From Limnoglobus sp. (GTDB lineage Bacteria > Planctomycetota > Planctomycetia > Gemmatales > Gemmataceae): a stretch of DNA of 11,806 nt. The notes below the pieces were generated by a model that did no database searches, was not told where the DNA came from, and saw only the letters and a list, made by a program, of their open reading frames with translations. The translations under genes were made by a program, and so were the position numbers. The stretch spans positions 1-11,806 of the forward strand of contig JANXNT010001244.1 of assembly GCA_025353985.1 (NCBI GenBank), given 5' to 3'. This document shows, piece after piece, positions 1-6,732 of the stretch. Numbering within the stretch: position 1 is the first letter of the stretch; each line of letters opens with the position of its first letter.

Positions 1-249
1 GAGGTTGCTACTCGGCGTGGTGGTGGCAATCGTCGTTGCACCCGCTACGGTGAAGCGGAACCAGTCGACTTCGTTGCTCGTAATCGCCTCCGTAGTGGTA
101 TTCGCGTTACCGAGGCTGTTGAGCGTAAGCAATCTCGACGCAGGAATCGAAACCGCACTCGGCGGGATGCCGCCCCACGATGGTGTAATGCGGTCTTCGA
201 GTTGTTCGACGCGAAACTTTGCAACAGGCTGACGACGCGGAGAGAGCAT
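1..249 (-). CDS. N-terminus of a secreted/surface PPC-domain protein (partial)
   Basis: An open frame of 83 codons starts at the ATG at 249-247 and runs off the left edge without a stop. A GAGG ribosome site lies 7 bases upstream. Residues 14-24 read VEQLEDRITPS. Motifs of this VExLExRxxPS form sit near the N-terminus of many large planctomycete extracellular proteins, and as usual for them there is no classical hydrophobic signal peptide. Residues 40-83 include LLTLNSLGNANTTTEAI and EVDWFRFTVAGATTI, which resemble the start of a bacterial pre-peptidase C-terminal (PPC) beta-sandwich domain. This suggests an exported, probably large multidomain protein, but its enzymatic or adhesive role lies outside the window. 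The opposite-strand frame over this stretch has no recognisable motif. The reading frame is fairly sure, the domain name less so. Confidence 0.75.
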   Translation of the reverse strand, partial: MLSPRRQPVAKFRVEQLEDRITPSWGGIPPSAVSIPASRLLTLNSLGNANTTTEAITSNEVDWFRFTVAGATTIATTTPSSNL

Positions 250-503
250 AATCGTGCCTCAAAAGTAGAAATGAGCAGGCGATTGATTGATTTCATCAGA
301 TCGCACGAACGATTACAACGGCCATTCTGTCTGCTGCGCCAAAAAAATTACACCGCATGGGATTTGACTCAAGAATTGCAGCGGCCGTGGCTCGTGAAAC
401 AGTTCGATAAATGAACGAAAATCGCCAAAATCGATTTCTAAGAATGTTTCGCCACTCTTACCGGTAAGAGTGAAAATGTGGTTAAAGCGACACGCCCATC
501 GCC
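250..503. other. Intergenic stretch between M48 protease and PPC protein genes
   Basis: This 254-base gap must hold the promoter of the minus-strand PPC-protein gene and the 3' end of the M48 transcript. It has an A-run near 342-348 and a perfect 20-base palindrome at 453-472. A 64-codon minus-strand frame (507-313) begins with a TTG overlapping the M48 stop. Its product matches no family I know and it lacks a separate ribosome site, so I do not call it a gene. A weak promoter-like TTGTAA with a TGAAAT 17 bases later is readable on the minus strand upstream of the PPC gene, but it matches consensus poorly. Confidence 0.5.
453..472. terminator. Perfect palindrome, possible terminator or protein-binding site
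   Basis: The 20 bases read CACTCTTA-CCGG-TAAGAGTG, an exact inverted repeat. As RNA they give an 8-bp stem with a CCGG loop. The site lies 31 bases past the M48 protease stop codon, where a terminator of that minus-strand gene would sit. Against an intrinsic terminator, no U-run follows on either strand. A dimeric-regulator site is an equally open reading. Confidence 0.35.
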
Positions 504-1268
504 TCAATCGTCGATCACTTCGGCTTCGTCATCGGGAATCATCCGTGCCAGGCGGCGTAACAAGAGCGGATGCGTCAACGGTCGTTCGGCTTTCTTCGTG
601 TACTTGCTATCTTCGACTTGAATCGATTGCTTTTCGAGCGAAGGCCGGTTGACTTGCGAATAAAGGTGCGGGCCGACGAGTAGTAGCGTCAGAGCGTCGG
701 CAGCGGCTTCTTTGCCGACCACGGCGGCCGCCACCGCATCGCACGAAAGTTCATCGAGACGCGACAACGGCTTGTAAACCGCACGCAATTGCGAGCGGAA
801 TAATTTCGTGTGGCCGAGCGCATGATGCGCGAGTTCGTGCGCAATGATGAACCGCAGCGTGTCCATATTTTGCGTCATCTGACAACCGAAAATCATGTCG
901 TCGACGAGGATCACGAATCGCTTCCCGCCGTGCTTGATCGCGAACGCATTCTGCATGTTCGACTCAAGGATGTACAACTCGGGCGTTTCCATATCCAGTG
1001 CTTCGGCAATCTCCTCCGCCATCTCATAAATGTCCGGAAACTGTTTCGGGCTAACTCGTAACGCAGAACCTTTGATGCTCGCTTCAATTACACGCAACCG
1101 GAAGAAATAGATTGCGGCGATTATCAAAAACGCCAACAAAGCGATCCCCCACGTTACGACCGATAAAATGAAACCGGAAAAACCAAACACGATCCAGGCG
1201 ATCAGAACGCGAAATCCCGTCCCTGGCTCGATGTAATCCTTCGCATCGACTGCTTTGATTTTCGCCAT
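504..1268 (-). CDS. M48-family membrane zinc metalloprotease
   Basis: This 254-residue protein is a membrane-anchored peptidase of the M48 (HtpX/Ste24-like) family. Two hydrophobic segments lie at about 21-40 and 42-56 and should anchor it in the inner membrane. The catalytic motif HELAHH is at 144-149: H144 and H148 bind zinc and E145 is the general base. The third zinc ligand is most likely E173 in DELSCDA, with D177 four residues on, matching the family's ExxAD pattern. A C-terminal THPLLLRRLARM (232-243) corresponds to the 'THP...R...L' end of these proteases. The start is supported by a GAG G-type ribosome site 8 bases upstream of ATG. The gene lies 69 bases downstream of the CotH gene on the same strand, so co-transcription is possible. 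The likely role is membrane-protein quality control, but no substrate can be inferred. Family assignment is firm. Confidence 0.93.
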   Translation of the reverse strand: MAKIKAVDAKDYIEPGTGFRVLIAWIVFGFSGFILSVVTWGIALLAFLIIAAIYFFRLRVIEASIKGSALRVSPKQFPDIYEMAEEIAEALDMETPELYILESNMQNAFAIKHGGKRFVILVDDMIFGCQMTQNMDTLRFIIAHELAHHALGHTKLFRSQLRAVYKPLSRLDELSCDAVAAAVVGKEAAADALTLLLVGPHLYSQVNRPSLEKQSIQVEDSKYTKKAERPLTHPLLLRRLARMIPDDEAEVIDD

Positions 1269-1337
1269 CAGCGTACCTCGGTTGAGTGATTCGTTGGCAT
1301 TTCCGATAGTCTATCCAACCGAAGTGGTACGGCACGT

Positions 1338-2465
1338 TTATGGACGCGGTTTCTCGGAGTAATTCAGCAGATACTTTCGGCGTTGTTCCGCGAATGAACG
1401 GAGCGACATTTCACGACCTTGGCTCGGTGCCGGCGCGTCGGCAGTCGTTCGCTCGAATGCCTCGAACGGATCCAGTTTTCGCGTGTCGATCTTCAACTCC
1501 GCCTCGATCATTTTGCGGTGCAATGCCACTACGGGGCCGAGATTCTTCCAGTCCAATGACTTCTCTGCGATGGTCTTCACATTGGCGAGGTATTTCGCTT
1601 TCAGGCTGGGAACCGCGAGAATTTTGCTGCGAAGTGGCTTGCGCGCATCGGTCAAACCCACGAGCGGATCGAGTTCGATACCGCCGCCACCCATACCCAT
1701 CGGACCGCCACCGGGAGGGCCAAAGCCACCACCGCCGGGTGGCCGCCCAGCGTTGTTCCGCATTTCCTTCCACTGCTTCTTTTGAACCTCAGTCAGCAAT
1801 GCTTCAAACCGGTCGTCGATCTCCTTTTGCATCTTGGCGAGTTCCGTTTTCTGTGCGTCGGTCAGTTGCAGTGCATCTTGCAGAAACGCCGGTAACAGTT
1901 CGCTGGGCTTGGGCATTCCGCCACGCCCACCACCGCCGCCAGGACCCATACCGGCGTGGAAGGCTTCATTCATATCGTGCGGGATAAAGTGGAATTTCCC
2001 ATTTTCATCGAGGTAAATACTATAATCGTTCGCACGCACCCAGAAGCCATCATTGTTGATGAGCGCCACATCGAGTGCCAAGAACCAGAGCAAGCCTTCG
2101 ACGTCCAACATCGGCTTTAACGCCTCTTCCAACTTGTCAACCGGTGCTTCGTTGAGTGTCTTACAAAGCAGAATGAGTGCCTTCCACGATTTCGCATCGT
2201 CCTTCGACTTAATCTCGTAGCGCCGCTTATAGTCGACTACGTTCTCGCCGAGATACTCCAGCCCCGCCGCACCGCCGGGATTACCGGGGACTTTCCAGCG
2301 TGCGCCTTTATCGTTCTGGAAGTTTTCCTTCGCAAATTCCTTGTTAAACTGTTGCACATTCGTGTAAATGCCCCAACTCTCTCCATTGATGACGACCTTC
2401 GCAAAGTTCGCTTTTGGCGTGGGTATATATTGCCGTGCGATGTGTGAATAGAGCACCGTGCTCAT
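1338..2465 (-). CDS. CotH-like protein, C-terminal fragment (kinase-fold core)
   Basis: The first ATG-initiated frame after the break gives 375 residues, but no ribosome site precedes that ATG, so independent translation is doubtful. Residues 1-48 (PTPKANFAKVVINGESWGIYTNVQQFNKEF) and 116-169 (LDVALINNDGFW, then FIPHDMNEAF) are CotH-family core. Members of this family include atypical protein kinases such as Bacillus spore-coat CotH. D164 in HDMNEAF is a candidate metal-binding acidic residue. The core is interrupted by a Gly-rich run (173-183), a helical segment at about 199-236 (LTDAQKTELAKMQKEI...LLTEVQKKQWKEMR) resembling LTxxQ/Spy-type repeats, and a second Gly/Pro/Met-rich run (240-262). 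The CotH C-terminal helices resume at about 266-341 (LRSKILAVPSLKAKYL...DPFEAFE). The substrate is unknown. Confidence 0.75.
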   Translation of the reverse strand: MSTVLYSHIARQYIPTPKANFAKVVINGESWGIYTNVQQFNKEFAKENFQNDKGARWKVPGNPGGAAGLEYLGENVVDYKRRYEIKSKDDAKSWKALILLCKTLNEAPVDKLEEALKPMLDVEGLLWFLALDVALINNDGFWVRANDYSIYLDENGKFHFIPHDMNEAFHAGMGPGGGGGRGGMPKPSELLPAFLQDALQLTDAQKTELAKMQKEIDDRFEALLTEVQKKQWKEMRNNAGRPPGGGGFGPPGGGPMGMGGGGIELDPLVGLTDARKPLRSKILAVPSLKAKYLANVKTIAEKSLDWKNLGPVVALHRKMIEAELKIDTRKLDPFEAFERTTADAPAPSQGREMSLRSFAEQRRKYLLNYSEKPRP

Positions 2466-2504
2466 TATCGTTGCGTCATCGTGATTGTTGAGTAAATTAA
2501 GCGT

Positions 2505-2518
2505 CTTATAGCTTATAG
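2505..2518. repeat. 7-base tandem duplication causing a frameshift
   Basis: CTTATAG occurs twice head to tail (2505-2511 and 2512-2518). On the coding strand this is CTATAAG-CTATAAG right after the first G of the GGC codon. The extra 7 bases shift the frame by +1 and create the TAA at 2508-2506. Removing either copy restores GYKTLNLL. Confidence 0.92.
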
Positions 2519-3090
2519 CCGTGAATTCGCTGCTTCCCGTCGGCCATATCGACGGCGAGGTTCATCGATCGCTTCGAACCGGCACGAACCATCATGTACG
2601 AGGACATCCCGCGGAAGTGGATTCCGACATTGTTGAACGTCTTGCCATCGACCGTAACTTTGGCGGGAACATCGACATCGGTGCCGTGAAAATCTTCGAG
2701 TTCCTTCTCCCAATCTGCATTTTCGAACTCGATGAAAATCGTTCGCAAAACGGTCGGGTCGTACAGCGTGGCGGTCGCGAAATTCGTGACATCGGCCAGG
2801 TTCACTATGGAGCCGGGCTTGGGCGTTTCGCCTCCGCGACCGAACCCGCCACCCGGGCCGCGTCGTCCGCCACCGCCGTCGTTCTTCAGCGATTCGCGTG
2901 CCACTTTGCGTTCCTCGGCGTTCAGCCAGCCATCGCCGTTCTTGTCGTAATCCTTCACGATTTTCCGCTGTTCGCCGCCCGGCGGCCCGAAACCACTTGG
3001 CCCACCGAACCCTGGTGGTTGGGCGATTGCTGCCGTTGCGGAAACCAACAGAAGCCAGGCGACCGCACGAAGCGCTTGCTGTCTCATCAT
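2506..3090 (-). CDS. CotH-like protein, N-terminal fragment (signal peptide, EF-hand)
   Basis: This frame gives 194 residues. Residues 1-23 (RQQALRAVAWLLLVSATAAIA, then Q) form a classical signal peptide, so the protein is exported. A Gly/Pro-rich stretch follows, then an EF-hand calcium loop at 49-60 (DKNGDGWLNAEE, with D49, N51, D53 and E60 at ligand positions), then an Arg/Gly-rich linker (71-87). The CotH domain begins at about residue 105, with the conserved HFRGMSS (158-164) and KRSMNL (173-178). The frame stops at residue 194, just after HGYK, through the tandem duplication, so most of the kinase-like fold is lost. Upstream, AAGGA stands 3 bases before the first of two adjacent ATGs and 6 before the second (3087), so the second may be the real start. 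EF-hand plus CotH is common in planctomycete secretomes, but its role there is not established. Confidence 0.8.
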   Translation of the reverse strand: MMRQQALRAVAWLLLVSATAAIAQPPGFGGPSGFGPPGGEQRKIVKDYDKNGDGWLNAEERKVARESLKNDGGGGRRGPGGGFGRGGETPKPGSIVNLADVTNFATATLYDPTVLRTIFIEFENADWEKELEDFHGTDVDVPAKVTVDGKTFNNVGIHFRGMSSYMMVRAGSKRSMNLAVDMADGKQRIHGYKL

Positions 3091-3223
3091 CGTTCCTTAA
3101 TACTTTTGGTGCGAATAAACGGATGCTGCACCTTAAACGTATGATCGGTTCTTCAGAAGACATCTTCGCAAACTCTTGTCGCCGTTATCGCGCGAATCGG
3201 GTTTAATATCTTTGGAGTGAACT
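3091..3223. promoter_or_regulatory. Divergent control region between CotH and sigma-factor genes
   Basis: These 133 bases separate two divergent genes and should carry both promoters. An 11-base palindrome, TCTTC-A-GAAGA, is at 3150-3160 near the middle and could be a shared regulator site. I see no convincing -35/-10 pair. TTGTCG at 3176 and the AT-rich TTTAATAT at 3202-3209 are spaced 20 bases apart and are too close to the sigma-gene start to trust. Confidence 0.3.
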
Positions 3224-3841
3224 ATGACCGAGGCGGAGTTATTGTCGAAATTGCAAACGGGCGATGAAGCGGCACTCGCGTCGCTTTTCGACCATTATCG
3301 CGCGAAGTTGCGGCGGATGGTCCAGATTCGCCTCGACCGACGATTAAACGGTCGCGTTGCGCCGTCGGACATTTTGCAAGAATCGTACATTGATGCCCTG
3401 AAACGCTTTCCGCACTTCTTCGAGAAAGTCGATCAATCGTTTTTCGGCTGGTTGCGGTTAGTCGTGGCCCAGCGTTTGGCAGATGTGCATCGCGAACATT
3501 TAGCCGCAAAAAAGCGCGACGCCCGGCAGGAAATTCCGCTCGCTCGCCCGGTCCCCGGCGGCGCGACTTCCGCATGCATGGCCGATTGGCTCGTCGGGCG
3601 ATTCAGCTCACCGAGCGGCGTCGCACAACGGCACGAACAGGCCGCGAAACTCGAAGCGGCGCTCGAAGATCTCGACCCGATCGACCGCGAAATTCTCGCG
3701 CTGCGGCACTTCGAAGAACTCTCGAACAGCGAGACGGCCGCGATACTCAACATCCTCCCGGCGGCAGCGAGCAAGCGGTATGTGCGTGCGTTGGCACGTC
3801 TCAAACAGCTCTTAGAAAGCCTAGAAAGTAAGCTTGAATGA
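3224..3841 (+). CDS. ECF-like sigma-70 factor, planctomycete type
   Basis: This 205-residue protein is an RNA polymerase sigma factor of the ECF-like group common in Rhodopirellula, Gemmata and Verrucomicrobia. Region 2 covers about residues 10-95 (LFDHYRAKLRRMVQIRLDRRL, then SDILQESYIDALKRF and FFGWLRLVVAQRLADVHRE), for core binding and -10 recognition. A linker with the typical SPSGVAQRHEQAAKLEAAL (129-147) leads to region 4 at about 148-200 (LDPIDREILALRHFEELSNSETAAIL, then KRYVRALARLKQLL), the helix-turn-helix for the -35 element. A GGAG ribosome site lies 6 bases before ATG. The last codon and stop overlap the kinase start as ATGA, so the two are translationally coupled. No anti-sigma gene is adjacent, and the kinase is the obvious candidate controller, for example by phosphorylating the sigma factor. 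Target promoters are unknown. Family call is firm. Confidence 0.95.
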   Translation: MTEAELLSKLQTGDEAALASLFDHYRAKLRRMVQIRLDRRLNGRVAPSDILQESYIDALKRFPHFFEKVDQSFFGWLRLVVAQRLADVHREHLAAKKRDARQEIPLARPVPGGATSACMADWLVGRFSSPSGVAQRHEQAAKLEAALEDLDPIDREILALRHFEELSNSETAAILNILPAAASKRYVRALARLKQLLESLESKLE

Positions 3842-5874
3842 ACGTTAGTACGCTCGCTTTTGTCGACGGCGATCGCGACCCGCTCGACCTGCTGGCCGAG
3901 GAATTTGCCGACCGTTACCGTCGCGGGGAAACGCCCTCGATCACCGAGTATGCCACGCGCCACCCGGAACTTGCGGACGACTTGCGCGAACTGTTGCCGG
4001 CCGTCGCGCAAATGGAAATGCTGAAGCGGTACCGGCATTCGTTCGATTCCCACGCGGGGCACGATTTGCCCGTCGAACCCCCGCCGACGCAACTCGGCGA
4101 TTTCTCCATTTTGCGCGAACTCGGTCGTGGCGGTATGGGCATCGTTTATGAAGCCGTGCAACAATCGCTCGGCCGCCGCGTCGCATTAAAAGTGCTGCCG
4201 CCTGCGGCCCGGCACGATACGGGCAAGCGCGAGCGATTCCTTCGCGAAGCTCACGCCGCGGCGCGATTGCACCACACGAACATCGTCCCCGTATTTGGCG
4301 TCGGCGAAGCGAACGGTACGCCGTACTTCGTCATGCAGTACATCAGCGGGTGTGGCCTAAACGACGTGCTACACAGCTGGCAGACACCACAAGACCAAGA
4401 GGTAGACGGCACTTCCCCCATTTTGCAAAAAGGGCAGTGGCGCACGATCGCACGGCTGATCGCCGATGCCGCGCACGCCATAGAATATGCTAACGAACAA
4501 GGGATTTTGCACCGCGACGTGAAACCGGGCAACCTGTTGCTCGACCCGCGTGGGAACGTCTGGGTGGCCGACTTCGGCCTCGCGAAACTGATCGATCGCG
4601 AAACGATGACCGCCACCGGAGATCTATTGGGTACCGTGCAATACATGGCTCCGGAGAGCTTAAACGGCCACGCCGACCGCCGCACCGATGTCTATGGTTT
4701 GGGCATGACGCTTTACGAATTGGTAACGGGCGAACTGCCGTACACCGAGTCGACGCCGGCAGCGCTAATTCGCGCGATCACCGAAAGCGATCCAGCGACG
4801 CCGCGAACGATTGCGCCGAAAATGCCGAAAGATCTGGAGACGATCGTCTTGAAGGCGATCGCGCGCGAACCGGACCGGCGCTACCAGACAGCAGGCGAAT
4901 TGGCGGAAGACTTGACGGCATTCGTACACGATTTGCCGATCCGCGCGCGACGCAGTTCGGTGTCGGATCGCTTGTATCGTAGCTGCCGACGTAACCCGGT
5001 GATTGCCGCGCTGTCGTTTGTTACCCTGGCAGCGTTAGTTTTTTCGGCGGCGTTCGGCTGGATTAGTAACGCGCGCACAGCGCGACTTCTCAAAGACGCG
5101 GAAGACGCGAACGGCAAACTCTCGGCGAGTCTCGATTTGTCGTTAGCGACACTCGAAAAGTTGTTCGATACGATCGGCAATATTGAACCGCCCTTCCAGC
5201 GACCCGGCGGGCCGGATGGCCGTGGCCCATCAGAGGGACGCGGACCAGATGGCAAGGGGCCACCAGAAGGTGGCCCGAAGCGCGGCCAAATTCCGAAAGA
5301 GATCATTGCGCGCGAAGCCGGCAATCGATCCGCGATACTCGAAGTCGTGCTCGGGTTTTACGAGAAATTCGCAGAGCAAAATTCGACGAACCCGAAGATG
5401 CAACTCGATGCAGCAGTTGCCTACCGCCGCGTCGGCGAAATGAATTTACAACTGCAAAACCAGGAGAAATCGGCCGATGCGTACAAGCGATCGACCGCGA
5501 TCGTCGATGCACTGCTGCTACAAAACCCGCATGCGCCCGAACTTCTGTGCGAGTACATCGCGAGTGCATCGTGGGCACCGCTGCCCGCGCAATCCGACCC
5601 AGCGTATGCGGATCGCGTGCGACGGTTACACGTCGCTTACGATTACGTGGAGGAGCTTCGCCCACAAACGGCGATCCCCATGAACCGATTCGCGATACAC
5701 CGCAAGTTGCTGTATATACGCCTATCGTTCACTGCAATAAATGAAGCGCAGTACGCGGATGCGGATAAGTATCGCAAGCTTGCGGAAGCGGAGCAGAAGC
5801 GAATGCAACCGCCACCTACGTTCGATGATCGGGGACCACACGGGCCGCGCGAACAGTCACCGCCACCACGCTAG
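3838..5874 (+). CDS. Membrane Ser/Thr protein kinase with extracytoplasmic domain
   Basis: This 678-residue protein is a transmembrane Hanks-type (PknB-like) kinase. Residues 21-54 (EEFADRYRRGETPSITEYATRHPELADDLRELLP; key pattern F..R...G..P.I..Y....PELA..LR.LLP) form the short N-terminal module seen in many planctomycete kinases. The catalytic domain spans about 89-365: glycine loop GRGGMGIV (97-104), K118 in VALKVL, E137, HRDVKPGN (225-232, with D227 catalytic and N232), DFG (245-247), APE (271-273) and D284. All key residues are present, so activity is expected. A single membrane helix is at about 388-409. Beyond it come a coiled region (415-445), a Gly/Pro linker (453-482) and a helical region (about 495-655) that looks TPR-like but is too divergent to name. 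The start overlaps the sigma gene by ATGA. The likely role is to sense an external signal and relay it to gene expression. Ligand unknown. Confidence 0.95.
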   Translation: MNVSTLAFVDGDRDPLDLLAEEFADRYRRGETPSITEYATRHPELADDLRELLPAVAQMEMLKRYRHSFDSHAGHDLPVEPPPTQLGDFSILRELGRGGMGIVYEAVQQSLGRRVALKVLPPAARHDTGKRERFLREAHAAARLHHTNIVPVFGVGEANGTPYFVMQYISGCGLNDVLHSWQTPQDQEVDGTSPILQKGQWRTIARLIADAAHAIEYANEQGILHRDVKPGNLLLDPRGNVWVADFGLAKLIDRETMTATGDLLGTVQYMAPESLNGHADRRTDVYGLGMTLYELVTGELPYTESTPAALIRAITESDPATPRTIAPKMPKDLETIVLKAIAREPDRRYQTAGELAEDLTAFVHDLPIRARRSSVSDRLYRSCRRNPVIAALSFVTLAALVFSAAFGWISNARTARLLKDAEDANGKLSASLDLSLATLEKLFDTIGNIEPPFQRPGGPDGRGPSEGRGPDGKGPPEGGPKRGQIPKEIIAREAGNRSAILEVVLGFYEKFAEQNSTNPKMQLDAAVAYRRVGEMNLQLQNQEKSADAYKRSTAIVDALLLQNPHAPELLCEYIASASWAPLPAQSDPAYADRVRRLHVAYDYVEELRPQTAIPMNRFAIHRKLLYIRLSFTAINEAQYADADKYRKLAEAEQKRMQPPPTFDDRGPHGPREQSPPPR

Positions 5875-6650
5875 TTGTGTCGCTCGGCGGCCGTCACCGG
5901 GCGGCTTGGCATCTGTTGCGCGTCGAGGCCGCCATCGACGGTTATGATCGTTCCCGTCGCATACGAGGCTGCGTCCGAAGAGAGGAAAACGTACCAACCC
6001 GCGAGGTCGTCGACCGTTGCGATTTTGCGAATCGGAATCTGATCGAGTATCGCTTGTCGCGCCTCAGGGTCGGACTTCAAGCCGAAGTCCGTCAGTGGCG
6101 TTTCGACTAAGCCCGGAGCGATGGCCGCCGTCGTAAAACCGAGTGGCGCAAGCTCGATTGCGAGTTGTCGAGTTAGGGCATTGATCGCACCTTTGCTCGC
6201 ATCGTACAGCGTGTGCAACGGCTCGGATCGCGTGCCGTTCAACGACGTTGTGAATAAAATTCTCCCACCGCGATTTGCGGCAACGGCACGTCGCACCACC
6301 TCTTGCGTGACGGCGATTGCCGACCAGACATTCAGCCGAAATATCGAGTCGAAATGCTCCCGCGTGAGTTCCGGGAATGTCGGTTCGCGGTAGGTGCCGA
6401 CGTTGTTGACGAGTACGTCGATGGTGCCCAATGCCGCCCATGCTTCGGTCACCAGACGCTCCGGTTCGCCGTCTTTCGTGAGGTCCGCACTGATGTAGTG
6501 ACAGCCCGGTGGCAGTGCATCGGGAAAGCGCGGAAAGGGCCATTCCGAAGTGAATACGACTCGCGCACCACTGCGGGCGAAAGCGTGGCCGACCGCGAGG
6601 CCGATGCCTTGGCTGCTGCCCGTAACGAGTGCGGTTTTCCCAGAAAGCAT
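5871..6650 (-). CDS. Short-chain dehydrogenase/reductase (SDR)
   Basis: This 259-residue protein is a classical SDR, an NAD(P)-dependent oxidoreductase that usually acts on sugars, alcohols or ketones. The cofactor motif TGSSQGIG is at 10-17, NNVG (82-85) replaces the usual NNAG, N107 is in RLNV, catalytic S136 is in TTSLNG, and Y149-x3-K153 forms the YxxxK pair. The PG/ET loop (179-184) and C-terminal GTIITVDGG (233-241) are typical, and length is normal for the family. The ribosome site is weak (AAAGAGA, 7 bases upstream of ATG). It diverges from an SMP-30-type lactonase across an 82-base region with an inverted repeat. A sugar dehydrogenase making a lactone for that enzyme is therefore a reasonable inference, but the substrate cannot be read from sequence. 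Its stop overlaps the kinase stop by 4 bases (shared CTAG). Confidence 0.93.
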   Translation of the reverse strand: MLSGKTALVTGSSQGIGLAVGHAFARSGARVVFTSEWPFPRFPDALPPGCHYISADLTKDGEPERLVTEAWAALGTIDVLVNNVGTYREPTFPELTREHFDSIFRLNVWSAIAVTQEVVRRAVAANRGGRILFTTSLNGTRSEPLHTLYDASKGAINALTRQLAIELAPLGFTTAAIAPGLVETPLTDFGLKSDPEARQAILDQIPIRKIATVDDLAGWYVFLSSDAASYATGTIITVDGGLDAQQMPSRPVTAAERHN

Positions 6651-6674
6651 GAGTCGGTCTCTTTGTGTCGATGG

Positions 6675-6701
6675 TGTACGCGATTACGTATTGAGCGTAC
6701 A
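6675..6701. promoter_or_regulatory. Operator-like inverted repeat in divergent SDR/lactonase promoter region
   Basis: TGTACGC (6675-6681) and GCGTACA (6695-6701) are perfect inverted arms separated by 13 bases, with centres 20 bases apart, about two helical turns. A second palindrome, TACGTA (6685-6690), sits almost concentrically between them. The site lies inside the 82-base region (6651-6732) between two divergent genes, where one dimeric regulator could control both. No regulator gene is adjacent. No convincing -35/-10 elements were found. Confidence 0.45.
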
Positions 6702-6732
6702 TTGCTGACTAACATTATAGAGGGGAAATGAC

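Larger units (their letters stand above)
1338..3090 (-). pseudogene. CotH-like secreted protein gene, split by a 7-base duplication
   Basis: Two adjacent open frames are the two halves of one gene. The first ends at a TAA inside the second codon after HGYK. Deleting one copy of the tandem CTATAAG (minus strand, 2518-2505) restores one frame of 582 codons that reads HGYKTLNLLNNHDDATIMSTV across the junction, exactly the conserved CotH pattern. The size check also fits: 1753 bases minus 7 is divisible by 3. As written the gene cannot give a full CotH protein without frameshifting. A sequencing or assembly error is the main alternative, though a clean 7-base tandem copy is more typical of replication slippage. 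Confidence 0.8.

Noticed and set aside
313..507. 64-codon minus-strand frame starting at a TTG overlapping the M48 stop
   Set aside because: No family resemblance, no separate ribosome site and a rare start. It is kept only as a remark in the intergenic entry.
1340..1987. Long plus-strand open frame (215 codons) opposite the CotH C-terminal part
   Set aside because: Composition is Arg/Ser-rich without motifs, and it mirrors the Gly/Pro-rich codons of the well-supported minus-strand CotH fragment.
5183..5443. Plus-strand frame inside the kinase gene
   Set aside because: Shadow of the kinase frame over the Gly/Pro linker, with no independent start signal or motif.
6691..6721. TTGAGC with TATAGA 19 bases later upstream of the lactonase gene, read as a promoter
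   Set aside because: Spacing is long and the implied transcript start would fall at or after the ribosome site.
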